Assembly: GCF_003150675.1 (NCBI RefSeq)
Contig: NZ_QGGB01000002.1
Location: 310,001-374,000 of the forward strand
Reading direction: 5' to 3'
Length of the DNA: 64,000 bases
Source: Rhodohalobacter mucosus
GTDB taxonomy: Bacteria; Bacteroidota; Rhodothermia; Balneolales; Balneolaceae
Below are positions 47,895 through 59,217 of this stretch, piece by piece. Every line of letters starts with the position of its first letter. Within the stretch, counting starts at the first letter, position 1. The translations under genes were made by a program, and so were the position numbers. The notes under the pieces were generated by a model. The model was not told the DNA's origin. It made no database searches and saw only the letters and a list, made by a program, of their open reading frames with translations.

Positions 47895-47961
47895 GATGAA
47901 AACAGATCCAATGCTTGTTGTCTAGAGATTAAATTAGAGTCCGAAGGACGACACAGGCGAG

Positions 47962-48003
47962 TGGGGAATTTCCCATGGGGATCCCTTCGGGGTATTCCCC
48001 GTG
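47962..48003. repeat. GGGATCCC-family palindrome, diverged
   Basis: The core CCCATGGGGATCCCTTCGGGG (centre at GGGATCCC) is enclosed by an outer stem, GGGGAAT ... ATTCCCC. It belongs to the family at 13173, 16546, 41133 and 43034. Confidence 0.65.
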
Positions 48004-48049
48004 TACATGCTACAGCGGGCAGGATTTATATACTTTCTGAGTTCCATCG

Positions 48050-48133
48050 TTTGACGTCTGAGGTCTGACTTCTCACTTTTACCTTTTGCCTTTTCACTCC
48101 CAAGATCACATATCACTCATCTCCAATCTTAAA
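48050..48133 (+). repeat. TC-anchored heptad array, 12 units
   Basis: Consecutive heptads in perfect phase: TTTGACG, TCTGAGG, TCTGACT, TCTCACT, TTTACCT, TTTGCCT, TTTCACT, CCCAAGA, TCACATA, TCACTCA, TCTCCAA, TCTTAAA. The words match those at 3121, 43232 and 55524. Confidence 0.85.
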
Positions 48134-48177
48134 TCAACAAGCCGCCTCCCTCCGACTGGAAAGAGACGGCTTGATTT
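48131..48177. terminator. Possible bidirectional hairpin terminator
   Basis: AAATCAA ... AAGCCG opposes CGGCTTGATTT with a 3-nt bulge in one arm. No long T tract follows on either strand, so termination efficiency is uncertain. Confidence 0.4.
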
Positions 48178-48241
48178 GCATCATGAATAGTGCATGAGCA
48201 CTATTATCATTTTCAGAATGCGATAATTTATGCCAAGTGAA

Positions 48242-50476
48242 TCAAAAAGTTGGAGGTAAGAAACGTATTGTTCCAATGAGATCATTATTCCTCGAACACA
48301 GTGCTATCATACCTATGTCATCGCCACTAGGATTGATCCGAACACATTCAATACCATCAAGCTCTGATGGATAACTGCCGAGCCTTTCGCCAAGAATAGT
48401 GCCCGTAAAATCCATAATCCCCCTATAATTATTACCACCGGAGAAACTAGGCGACGTGAAATCTATCTCACCTGAAAGAGTCAATCGACTGTCGATTGCA
48501 AATGGCCTGGGGGTTGTGGAAATTGGAGGAAGTACTTGAACAGGGTTTGATTCATCCTCGAATATTAATATCCGATGCACTTCATCATTGACACCGTCAA
48601 CGCTCAAACATGCTCGATCAGCCTCCCCTTGGGCAGGGGTTTCATCGGGATGATCTTGACAAGTGAAATCATATGATACTGCACCAACTATTGGTCCTAT
48701 ATTTTCTGTGTATGTTCCATCGGATTCACGTTTGAGATGATAAGCACGGAGAACCCTGGAACCATTTTCAGGATAACTTGCTACACCCGTAACACTCCCG
48801 GGAGTATTATCTGAAAAGTTTGTATATGCCTGACGAGGTTCTCCAGTCATATTTCCGGGATTGAAATCTTTGTCAAGTGCACCAACCAAAAATTCACCCT
48901 GATCCGCATATCCGCCAGGTTGGCTCAAATCTGCCGAAAGCTTCTCAGTTCGAAATTGACTTGTAATCAGAGCATCTTCGGTACCTCCCAGTCTGTTGGG
49001 ATTGGCAGCATAAATAAATCCCTCATTGTTTGCGGTTCCGCGAAATTCAGCTATCTCAATCTCACCTGTCTCTTGATTCGCTCCCAATTTTGCCAGAAAC
49101 CAACCGCTTTGCGAAGTGAGTAATAGCAAATTGTCAATAACCGGTGACAATGCAATTCCTCCATTCAGGCCCGTTGACGATACTTCAAATGGAATATCGA
49201 GAACAGAAATGACACTTCCGCTGCACGGATCAACCACTCCTACATCTGCTCCCGCTACAATATGTACATATGGGCAATCGGTTGGGAAAGTAAGATCCCC
49301 CCATGGATTGGGCACAGTCATGATTTCCCTTGGAAACCCTGTACCTGATGAAAAGATACCTTCAGAACCTCCTGAAACATCAAATGTGGCTGTCAGGGTT
49401 CTGGCTTGATCCATCGTGACTTCAATAACGGGATTGTTCGATATCTCAACGCCGAATTCACTCCAAACAGTGAAAGCGGAACCCTCATCAGGAGTAGCCG
49501 TAAGTTCCACAAGCGTATTTTCCGAATAATCTTCAGTACAGTCTTCAGGGCAGTCAATCCCTTCAGGGTTACTGGAAACAGACCCCGAACCGTTCCCATC
49601 CAAGAGAACCTGTAGGTTTGAGGTTGCCGGTACACATTCAATATCACTTTTTACTTGAATAAACTCACCACTTTGACCTTCTATAGATTCAATTGATACC
49701 CCAATAATGAATCGCCCGTTACCAACTTCTGGGCAGCGATGTCTCACATTTTGAATGTATGCTCCACTTAATAGCACCAACTTTTGTAAACCTGACCCTT
49801 CTTCTACTTCAAGTGGGGCCTCAGGTCCTGCGGCAATTAAAACAGAATCTCTATCAAATTTATTTAAGTCCACTTCCCCCCCTACAAAAACATCAAAAAA
49901 ATTGGTACTTACCTCTACTTCATCTCGCAATCCACCTACTCTTAAAGTCAAAGCACCCCTCGTTTTAACTAATGGTGAAAAGTGAGAAATCTCACCGGTT
50001 CCCATTGTTGTGCCCTCATCTGAATCTACAATTGTCTGAGAATTATCAAGAAAAAATACTTCTCCGTTTTCTGAACTCAGAAGAGATACAGAACTCATTT
50101 CAAGACTATCGGATTCCACAACTGGGTTTTGATTTTCAGCAAAAGAAACTAAAACAGGAACGTCAAACTCCAAACCATCTGGACCGAGCTCATACGCCTC
50201 CTGAACATCAATATTCTCAAATTCAGAACCCAGGTCATCCGCCGTTATTTTTTCGATCGTAATGGTCTCTGATCCGCTCAGTGCTCCGGCCGGAATTTCC
50301 AGGGTCACAAGTCCATCCTTCGACGTCAGGTTTCCACCTGCAGGACCGATCTCTTTGCTTTCAACATTGGGATCCACAGGATCATCATCGGTTGTGGAAG
50401 TCGGATTATTATCCCCGCATGTTGTTAATAGCAACAAAATTCCAATCGCAAAACATATGTTTATTCTTGTTTTCAT
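48242..50476 (-). CDS. Large surface lipoprotein with ZU5-like and InlB B-repeat-like domains
   Basis: A 744-residue lipoprotein (signal IGILLLLTTCGD). A ZU5-like domain (about 42-130: IGPAGGNLTSKDGLVTLEIPAGALSG) is followed by a divergent InlB B-repeat-type domain (about 285-365: GSGSVSSNPEGIDCPEDCTEDYSENTLVELTATPDEG). The remaining 370 residues are beta-rich and may form a propeller that ends in RINPSGDDIGMIALCSRN. It has no catalytic motif. The DNA is visibly more AT-rich than its neighbours (for example 49741-50100), which suggests recent acquisition or relaxed codon choice. It is divergent from the ECF sigma factor gene. Confidence 0.78.
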   Translation of the reverse strand: MKTRINICFAIGILLLLTTCGDNNPTSTTDDDPVDPNVESKEIGPAGGNLTSKDGLVTLEIPAGALSGSETITIEKITADDLGSEFENIDVQEAYELGPDGLEFDVPVLVSFAENQNPVVESDSLEMSSVSLLSSENGEVFFLDNSQTIVDSDEGTTMGTGEISHFSPLVKTRGALTLRVGGLRDEVEVSTNFFDVFVGGEVDLNKFDRDSVLIAAGPEAPLEVEEGSGLQKLVLLSGAYIQNVRHRCPEVGNGRFIIGVSIESIEGQSGEFIQVKSDIECVPATSNLQVLLDGNGSGSVSSNPEGIDCPEDCTEDYSENTLVELTATPDEGSAFTVWSEFGVEISNNPVIEVTMDQARTLTATFDVSGGSEGIFSSGTGFPREIMTVPNPWGDLTFPTDCPYVHIVAGADVGVVDPCSGSVISVLDIPFEVSSTGLNGGIALSPVIDNLLLLTSQSGWFLAKLGANQETGEIEIAEFRGTANNEGFIYAANPNRLGGTEDALITSQFRTEKLSADLSQPGGYADQGEFLVGALDKDFNPGNMTGEPRQAYTNFSDNTPGSVTGVASYPENGSRVLRAYHLKRESDGTYTENIGPIVGAVSYDFTCQDHPDETPAQGEADRACLSVDGVNDEVHRILIFEDESNPVQVLPPISTTPRPFAIDSRLTLSGEIDFTSPSFSGGNNYRGIMDFTGTILGERLGSYPSELDGIECVRINPSGDDIGMIALCSRNNDLIGTIRFLPPTF

Positions 50477-50723
50477 GATGCATACCTCATTGATTGATTA
50501 ACTATTTGAAAGAGCCACAACCGGGATGAACTGCACCAGCTCCCGATCCGGCTCTCAATGACTACGCAGGAAAAAATTCCGGACTGTTCATTTTTTCGTT
50601 GGATTTCACCAAAATGGTCTTCTAAAGAGTCGTTAAGTGGATTTTTAGATCGAATTCACTATGTTGGATTAGATTTGTGCTGAGTATCGCATATCCGGAT
50701 GAACTTTGAAGGGGTAAGAAGTC

Positions 50724-51338
50724 ATGTCTGAAGAGAAGAGTCATAGCCGGCAGAATGTCACGCAGCTGCTGCAGGCATCCCGGGCCGGAGATCAAAAGGC
50801 CATCAACGACCTGATGCCATTGGTGTATGATGAAATGAAAAACATTGCTCACCAGAAGCTTCGTTTTGAACGCAACGGACACACCCTGGATACCACCGCA
50901 CTGGTTCACGAAGCTTATTTCAAGCTGATCAATCACGAAGAGGTTGAATGGCAAAGCAGAGCTCATTTTTTGGGCGTGGCTGCTCTTGCCATGAAGCGCA
51001 TTCTGATTAACTATGCCGAGTACAAGCAGGCTGTTAAACGGGGCGGCGATTACTCAAGGGTTAAGATGGAGGAGATCAGGGATCCGGATAGCGTACATTT
51101 ACCGGATTCGACGGCTGAACAGATCCTGGCCCTGGATGAAGCGCTGGAACGAATGAAAACGTTCAATGAGCGAGGGAGCAAGGTTGTTGAATATCATTTT
51201 TTCGGCGGACTGACATGGGATGAAATTTCCACCATCATGGGAGTGGCGCCTATTACAGTAAGACGCGCCTGGAATGCTGCACGCCTGTGGCTCAACCGTG
51301 AGCTCAACCAAAAGAACCGGGGACAATTGTCTCTTTAA
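50724..51338 (+). CDS. ECF-type RNA polymerase sigma factor
   Basis: A 204-residue sigma-70 family protein of the ECF class common in Planctomycetes, Acidobacteria and Balneolota and usually found beside a protein kinase. Region 2 is about 25-95 (LVYDEMKNIAHQKLRFERNGHTLDTTALVHEAYFKL ... HFLGVAALAMKRILINYA). Region 4 is about 130-190 and has the helix-turn-helix WDEISTIMGVAPITVRRAWNAARLWL. The start is supported by AAGGGG 12 bp upstream. It forms an operon with the kinase (22 bp gap). No anti-sigma factor is present; the kinase may control it (inference). Confidence 0.95.
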   Translation: MSEEKSHSRQNVTQLLQASRAGDQKAINDLMPLVYDEMKNIAHQKLRFERNGHTLDTTALVHEAYFKLINHEEVEWQSRAHFLGVAALAMKRILINYAEYKQAVKRGGDYSRVKMEEIRDPDSVHLPDSTAEQILALDEALERMKTFNERGSKVVEYHFFGGLTWDEISTIMGVAPITVRRAWNAARLWLNRELNQKNRGQLSL

Positions 51339-51359
51339 CACCCTAACAAACCAGGCTTC

Positions 51360-53915
51360 ATGAATTCGGATACATGGAAAAAAATAGAGCTGATCTGCTT
51401 CGAAGCCATGGACCTGGAGGGTGAAAAACTCGATACCTATCTGCTCGAAACCTGTGGCGGGGACAAAGAGATTTTGAATGAAGTCAGATCCCTTTTGCAA
51501 CAGGCCAATTCTGAACCCACAATCCGGCCGTTTGTTTCGTCACCATCATCGTTCATTTTTAGCGATACTTCCGAACTATCCGAACGATTTATTGGTCCGT
51601 ATCGACTCATCAGAGAGCTCGCTTCAGGGGGAATGGGCCGTGTTTATCTGGCCGTCCGGGACGATGATCAGTTCAAGCGATTTGTTGCACTGAAAGTGAT
51701 ACGCAAAGACCTGGTTGATCAACGCATTTTGGACCGGTTTTATGAAGAACGCCGTATCCTGGCTTCTCTGAATCACAGTTACATTGCACGTTTGTTTGGA
51801 GGCGGAACGGATGATCATGGCGTGCCCTGGTATGCAATGGAATACGTGGATGGAGAAACTATAACGGAATATACAGAGAGAAGGAATATGTCAACGGGAG
51901 AGGTTATTAAGCTTTTCCTGAAAGTATGCTCCGCCGTCCAGTATGCCCATCAAAACCTGGTCATTCATCGGGACCTGAAGCCAGAAAATATTCTGATTAA
52001 CTCTGACGGAGATCCCAAACTATTGGATTTTGGTATCGCCAAACTTTTATCGCAGGAATCTGTTGATGGTCAGACACAATACCAAAATCGAATCATGACG
52101 CCGGAATACGCATCTCCGGAGCAGGTAAGTCATGAGCCGGTCTCAACCGTAAGCGATGTTTACTCTTTGGGAGTTCTTTTATACAGACTCACGACAGGGA
52201 CACTGCCGTACACGTTTGAAAAGAAATCTCCGGCTACTATTGAAAAAATAGTCTCCCATACCATTCCTGAACTTCCATCCAGGAAATCAGGCTTAAAAAT
52301 CCTCCGTGGAGATCTGGATAGTGTGATCATGAAGGCACTGAAAAAAGACCCTGCTGAGCGTTATTCCTCGGTTGAACAGCTTTCAAATGATCTGAATAGA
52401 TTTTTACAACATCGGCCGGTAATGGCCGGAAAAGACTCGCTGATTTACCGGGCCAGGAAGTTTACCTCCCGCAACCGATGGACCGTTGCAGTATCCGCAG
52501 CTGTCATCCTGCTGGTTTTGTCATTTTCCGTCATCACACTGGTCCAATCCAGAGCCATCCAGGAACGTGCTATTGAAGCAGAACAACAGAGAGACCGTGC
52601 CGAACAGGTAAGCGGTTTTTTAACCGATCTGTTTAATTCAGTGAATCCGGATGAGGCGGAGGACAACGCATTATCGGCCATCGATTTACTTCACCGCGGA
52701 GCAGATCGGGTCGAAAACGAACTGGCGGATCAGCCCGAACTGCAGGCCAACCTCTATCTTGTCATCTCTGACGTATATGAAAAACTGGGCCTGTATGACG
52801 AAAGCCTGAATCTGGCCGGCAAGGCTTTTGAGATGAACAGGTCACTCTTCGGCAGCATCCACCCAGAGACTGCACGCAGTTTGAACGCGATGGGCTGGCT
52901 TTACAGACAAAAAGCGGATTATGCGATGGCAGACTCCCTGCTTTCATCGGCACTTGCCACCAGACGTATGCTTTTTGGAGATATCCATCCGGACGTGGCA
53001 CGGTCACTCAATGATCTCGCCGTACTGAAGCAGTCGCAAGGTGATTTTGCCGCTGCTGATTCACTCTTGCTCGAATCCATCACCATACGGCAATCCTTGT
53101 CAGACACACCGGACGAGGCCCTGGGAGTGGCCTTAAGCAATCACGCCGCCCTGAAATACGGACTCGGCGATTTTGAAGCTGCTGAAAATCAAATGAAGGA
53201 GGCTCTGGACATTTTCATGCAGACTACGGGAAACCGCGACATGCGTACCGCCAATGTATTAAGTAATCTGGGGGCTATTTTGATGACCGTAAACAAAATG
53301 GATGAGGCCATAATATATTATGAGCAAGCCCTCGAGTCCCGGTCTGCTCTACTCAGCCCGGATCATCCCGACATCGCTTCCAGTTATGCACATCTTGGAA
53401 ATCTTTACAGAAGAACCGGAGATCTTGAGAATTCTGAAACCTCTCTGTTACGAGCTCTGAGTATTCGCAGGAACACGCTCGGAGAGAACCACGAGCTTAT
53501 ATATGATACTAAACGACTTTTGGGACTTTTGTATGATACGATAGGCAATGTGCGCGAAGCCGAAATTTATTATGGTGAAGCGGTGGAGGGATTCAGGAAG
53601 CATAATCCACTGGGTCACAATGAAATGGCCGAAACCCTGCACAATCTGGGATCTCTGTATCTTCGCGAAGGTAATCCCGTTAGAGCTGAACCCTTACTCC
53701 GGGATGCATTTGAGATACGTAAACGGATCCTGGGAGCCGGTCATGCATTGACGCTTAGCACCCATATTCATCTTGGAATCTGTGTTGCCGAACTGGGAGA
53801 TACGATTCGGTCGCGTGAACTACTCGAGTCTGCTTTGAAACAGCTTGATGAATCAGATTTAGATGAACCGGAATTACGCAATTTGGCATTTAATACACTC
53901 ACCGGATTGGAATGA
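51360..53915 (+). CDS. Transmembrane Ser/Thr protein kinase with C-terminal TPR domain
   Basis: An 851-residue kinase. An N-terminal helical segment (1-70) precedes the catalytic domain (about 80-345). The ATP loop is ASGGMGRVY, the ATP-anchoring Lys is Lys112 (VALKVI), the HRDLKPEN loop has Asp205, DFG begins at 223, and the P+1 loop is MTPEYASPEQ. One transmembrane helix (about 373-395) follows. The extracytoplasmic part (about 430-850) contains many TPRs (AKSLNAMGWLYRQKADYAMADSLLSSALATR and similar, 42-residue spacing, a kinesin-light-chain-like pattern). The cytosolic kinase and external TPRs suit signal sensing coupled to the sigma factor. Its stop overlaps the amidohydrolase start (ATGA at 53912). 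Confidence 0.96.
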   Translation: MNSDTWKKIELICFEAMDLEGEKLDTYLLETCGGDKEILNEVRSLLQQANSEPTIRPFVSSPSSFIFSDTSELSERFIGPYRLIRELASGGMGRVYLAVRDDDQFKRFVALKVIRKDLVDQRILDRFYEERRILASLNHSYIARLFGGGTDDHGVPWYAMEYVDGETITEYTERRNMSTGEVIKLFLKVCSAVQYAHQNLVIHRDLKPENILINSDGDPKLLDFGIAKLLSQESVDGQTQYQNRIMTPEYASPEQVSHEPVSTVSDVYSLGVLLYRLTTGTLPYTFEKKSPATIEKIVSHTIPELPSRKSGLKILRGDLDSVIMKALKKDPAERYSSVEQLSNDLNRFLQHRPVMAGKDSLIYRARKFTSRNRWTVAVSAAVILLVLSFSVITLVQSRAIQERAIEAEQQRDRAEQVSGFLTDLFNSVNPDEAEDNALSAIDLLHRGADRVENELADQPELQANLYLVISDVYEKLGLYDESLNLAGKAFEMNRSLFGSIHPETARSLNAMGWLYRQKADYAMADSLLSSALATRRMLFGDIHPDVARSLNDLAVLKQSQGDFAAADSLLLESITIRQSLSDTPDEALGVALSNHAALKYGLGDFEAAENQMKEALDIFMQTTGNRDMRTANVLSNLGAILMTVNKMDEAIIYYEQALESRSALLSPDHPDIASSYAHLGNLYRRTGDLENSETSLLRALSIRRNTLGENHELIYDTKRLLGLLYDTIGNVREAEIYYGEAVEGFRKHNPLGHNEMAETLHNLGSLYLREGNPVRAEPLLRDAFEIRKRILGAGHALTLSTHIHLGICVAELGDTIRSRELLESALKQLDESDLDEPELRNLAFNTLTGLE

Positions 53916-55369
53916 GCATCCGCTTCTCGTCATTAACCAAAAAACATTTCCGAAATTTGAATAAAATGACAAAACAGTATCTAATAGCTTTTTTACTAAT
54001 TGCAAGCTGCACGGTATTCCTTTTCATCCCTTCAATTTCCTCAGCCCAAAACCTGATCATCCGCGGTGGCTGGATCGTTCATCCCGAATCTGCAGAAGTC
54101 ATCCCAAATCCAGACATCCTGATACAAAATGGAGACATTGCTGCCATTCAAAGAACCACTTTTGATGATGATGCCAAAATCCTGGCGCTTGATCCCAATG
54201 ATCATATTCTGCCGGGTTTGATAGACCTGCATGCCCACCTGAAAATGGAATACAGAGGAATTACTCGCGATGACACAACTGCAACGCCCAAAATGCTGCT
54301 GGCAAACGGCGTCACAACCATCTTTACGGCGGGTGATGTAGAACCTGAAAAAGTTCTTCAGTTCAAAAAGAATGTGAATGCCGGGAATTCTTATGGTCCC
54401 AGGATTCTGAATTCCGGACCCTATTTCGGAAGGGCCAATCCGGACTGGAATCCTGAATATACCCGCGGGGACATCTATAGAATCGTAGACGAGTGGGCTG
54501 AAAGAGGGGTTGGTGGGTTTAAAGCCAAAACGATCAGTCCGGTGAACCTGAAACATCTGATAGACCGTGCGCACCATCATAACATCACCGTTACCGCACA
54601 TCTAAACTCAGGTTGGAACAATACCGTCCGTTCGGATGAAGCCATTTCAATGGGTATCGATCGTGTTGAACACTTTCTGGGCGGAAGCGCACTCCCCGAT
54701 TCTGTTCACGCCTATGATGGTCTGGAACAGCTGGACCCAGATGATCCTGAATTTGATAAAATCATAGACATCTTCATTGAAAACGATGTCTTTTTCAGTG
54801 CAACGATGGGAACCTTTGGGGCCTGGTCGGGAAGCAGCGACCCGGCTTTTGAGAAATGGGTTGATGAAACTGTATACCTCACTCCTTTTACGAAGCAGCT
54901 TTTTGAGAAATTTGAAGAGCCTGATACGGAAGGTACCATTGCTGCAGTATATGGTATAAAGAAAGAGCTGATAAAGGATTATTATGACAGGGGCGGTATG
55001 ATCGTTCTCGCCACAGACAGGCCACTGTATCTGGACAGTTCTCTCGGACCTCATTTTAACGGTTTTTTTGTGCATCGCGAAATGGAAATCCTGGCTGATG
55101 CCGGTATCCCGAACGCGGATGTCCTGACCATCGCTACCCTGAACGGGGCCAGGGCGATGGGCCTGGATCATCAGATTGGCTCCATTGAACCCGGCAAAAT
55201 AGCGTACCTGATGATCATTGACGGCAATCCGATCGAGGATATCCGGAGGACTCGCACGGTACACACCGTCATAAAAGAAGGGAATATTTTCAATTCCGGT
55301 TATCTGCTTAACCTGGCGGAAGGCAAGCTGGGTCCTCAGAGTGATGAGAAGTGGATGGAAGACAAGTGA
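53912..55369 (+). CDS. Exported amidohydrolase-family protein
   Basis: A 485-residue protein with an N-terminal signal-like segment (hydrophobic YLIAFLLIASCTVFLFIPSISSAQ at about 22-45; the alternative ATG at 53966 starts just before it). It is a metal-dependent TIM-barrel amidohydrolase with HAH in GLIDLHAHLKM, a Lys at the carbamylation position in GFKAKTIS (probable), His in TVTAHLNSG and VEHFLGG, and the late Asp in VLATDRPLY. Substrates in the family include imidazolonepropionate, dipeptides and ureas; unresolved. It overlaps the kinase stop by 4 bp, so it belongs to the sigma/kinase operon, which is unusual. Its last codons merge into the next heptad array. Confidence 0.88.
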   Translation: MSIRFSSLTKKHFRNLNKMTKQYLIAFLLIASCTVFLFIPSISSAQNLIIRGGWIVHPESAEVIPNPDILIQNGDIAAIQRTTFDDDAKILALDPNDHILPGLIDLHAHLKMEYRGITRDDTTATPKMLLANGVTTIFTAGDVEPEKVLQFKKNVNAGNSYGPRILNSGPYFGRANPDWNPEYTRGDIYRIVDEWAERGVGGFKAKTISPVNLKHLIDRAHHHNITVTAHLNSGWNNTVRSDEAISMGIDRVEHFLGGSALPDSVHAYDGLEQLDPDDPEFDKIIDIFIENDVFFSATMGTFGAWSGSSDPAFEKWVDETVYLTPFTKQLFEKFEEPDTEGTIAAVYGIKKELIKDYYDRGGMIVLATDRPLYLDSSLGPHFNGFFVHREMEILADAGIPNADVLTIATLNGARAMGLDHQIGSIEPGKIAYLMIIDGNPIEDIRRTRTVHTVIKEGNIFNSGYLLNLAEGKLGPQSDEKWMEDK

Positions 55370-55558
55370 CTGGTGATTGCTGACTGGCGACCTGTGACTT
55401 GTGATTCTTGATTCGCGAATGATGCCAAATCAGGCTTCAGGCTTGAGGCTTGAGGCTTCAACGTGCGGAATACAATACAGTTCTTAGATCTGAGATCGCA
55501 TATCTGTTTTCGTATATCATTCCTCACGTTTGACGTCTGACGTTTCCCTTTTGCCTTT
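55366..55558. repeat. Two-armed TC-anchored heptad array, longest heterogeneous example
   Basis: Left arm 55366-55463: TC on the minus strand (TCACTTG, TCACCAG, TCAGCAA, TCGCCAG, TCACAGG, TCACAAG, TCAAGAA, TCGCGAA, then GCATCAT, TGATTTG, TGAAGCC, TCAAGCC twice). Right arm 55482-55558: TC on the plus strand in eleven consecutive units (TCTTAGA, TCTGAGA, TCGCATA, TCTGTTT, TCGTATA, TCATTCC, TCACGTT, TGACGTC, TGACGTT, TCCCTTT, TGCCTTT). Phase is never lost within an arm. Located between convergent genes. Confidence 0.9.
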
Positions 55559-55561
55559 CAT

Positions 55562-55602
55562 AAAAAAAGACAGCCCCGGATCTGACCGAAGCTGTCTTTT
55601 AT
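55562..55602. terminator. Bidirectional terminator between the amidohydrolase gene and katG
   Basis: AAAAGACAGC pairs perfectly with GCTGTCTTTT around a loop that contains a small CGG/CCG stem. Flanking A7 on one side and T4 on the other give a T tract for transcripts in both directions. Confidence 0.9.
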
Positions 55603-55661
55603 GTTTATTGCTTATGCTATTACCCGTGATTCGGAAGTCCGAATCCGCAATGATTCAGATC

Positions 55662-58161
<2,500 letters not shown>

Positions 58162-59112
58162 TTATATCCCTGCCCCTGCACAGACTCCCCTGATTGCTGC
58201 CTTATCTTCCCCGGTCAGCTGCAGAATAGGGAATAGTTCCTGATCACCCATCTGGCTGTGCATCACTGATTTTGAGTTTGGCAGGTGGTCGAGTCCGAAT
58301 GCATGCCCCAGCTCGTGTGCGAGAATCAAAACCAGTTCCGACTTGGTCAGGTAGGTGTTAACCGTAATCGCGCCTCCGTCCGGAAGGTTCTGATAGGTGG
58401 CTTTTGTAAATTTCTTTTCTCCGGAGTACCTGTTGTTGTACTCATCCACGAGACGGTTATTTTCTGCAGTCATCAGGTTCAGGCGATCTGCATCTCGGTT
58501 CAGTTCTTGAGCCAAACTCTCCAGATTCTCTTTTTCGCGCTGCACCTCCTGCTGTTTCCGCTCGAGTTCGCGCTTACGATCCTCAAAACGCCCGGCATCC
58601 TGCTCTGAGAGCCCTCCCGCTGGCGATCTCTGTTCAACCCATCGATTCAATTCTCCAATTTCTCTCAATGTCTCATTTGCAAGCCGTGAATATCGTTCTG
58701 ATCTCTCCTCAAACTCTCTCCTCTTTCGTTCATACGTGCGGAGAAACTGATCAAGCCTGATCTGTTCGGACTCAATGCGCTGACGGAATCGCACTTCACC
58801 GTCCACCACCTGTTGGCGCTCGTCATATACAAACTTTACCACCACATTGCCTTCATCAGACTCAATTGCCGCGGGTCTGCTGAGCTCTTCCGACCAGATG
58901 GAGGCCGCTTGTTTCATGGCAGCCGCTACTTCACTTTCCGAAATTCCAAACCGGCTATCGATCTCACCGATTCTGTAGGTAAGTGGTTCCAGGCATGGGA
59001 CAGACTGAACAGTGGCTTGCCGTGCCGGTCCCTCATAGTTCAGAAAATAGTATCCTGCACCAGCGAGGATTAAAATGATGAAAAGGGGTTTTAAAAGATC
59101 GGGTAGCGTCAT
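58162..59112 (-). CDS. Membrane-anchored matrixin-like metalloprotease
   Basis: A 316-residue protein. An N-terminal transmembrane segment (LLKPLFIILILAGAGYYFL, about 6-25) tethers it. A domain at about 30-110 has the matrixin-like PCLEPLTYRIGEIDSRFGISESEVAAAMKQAASIWSE. An E/R-rich coiled coil (about 115-225) is inserted before the zinc site HELGHAFGLDH (His266 is the first ligand), followed by SVMH as Met-turn. Matrixins usually lack such a long insert, so the catalytic domain is split by a coiled coil. Next gene on the same strand upstream: TamB, 105 bp away. Confidence 0.88.
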   Translation of the reverse strand: MTLPDLLKPLFIILILAGAGYYFLNYEGPARQATVQSVPCLEPLTYRIGEIDSRFGISESEVAAAMKQAASIWSEELSRPAAIESDEGNVVVKFVYDERQQVVDGEVRFRQRIESEQIRLDQFLRTYERKRREFEERSERYSRLANETLREIGELNRWVEQRSPAGGLSEQDAGRFEDRKRELERKQQEVQREKENLESLAQELNRDADRLNLMTAENNRLVDEYNNRYSGEKKFTKATYQNLPDGGAITVNTYLTKSELVLILAHELGHAFGLDHLPNSKSVMHSQMGDQELFPILQLTGEDKAAIRGVCAGAGI

Positions 59113-59217
59113 ATCCGATAGGGTTGAACAGGTAGTTCAGGCTTTCGGCCGGATAAATTATAAAATTCTGTTTCCGTATACTTAACGTTTAATGAGTGCC
59201 GTGCATTGCTGTAAAGA

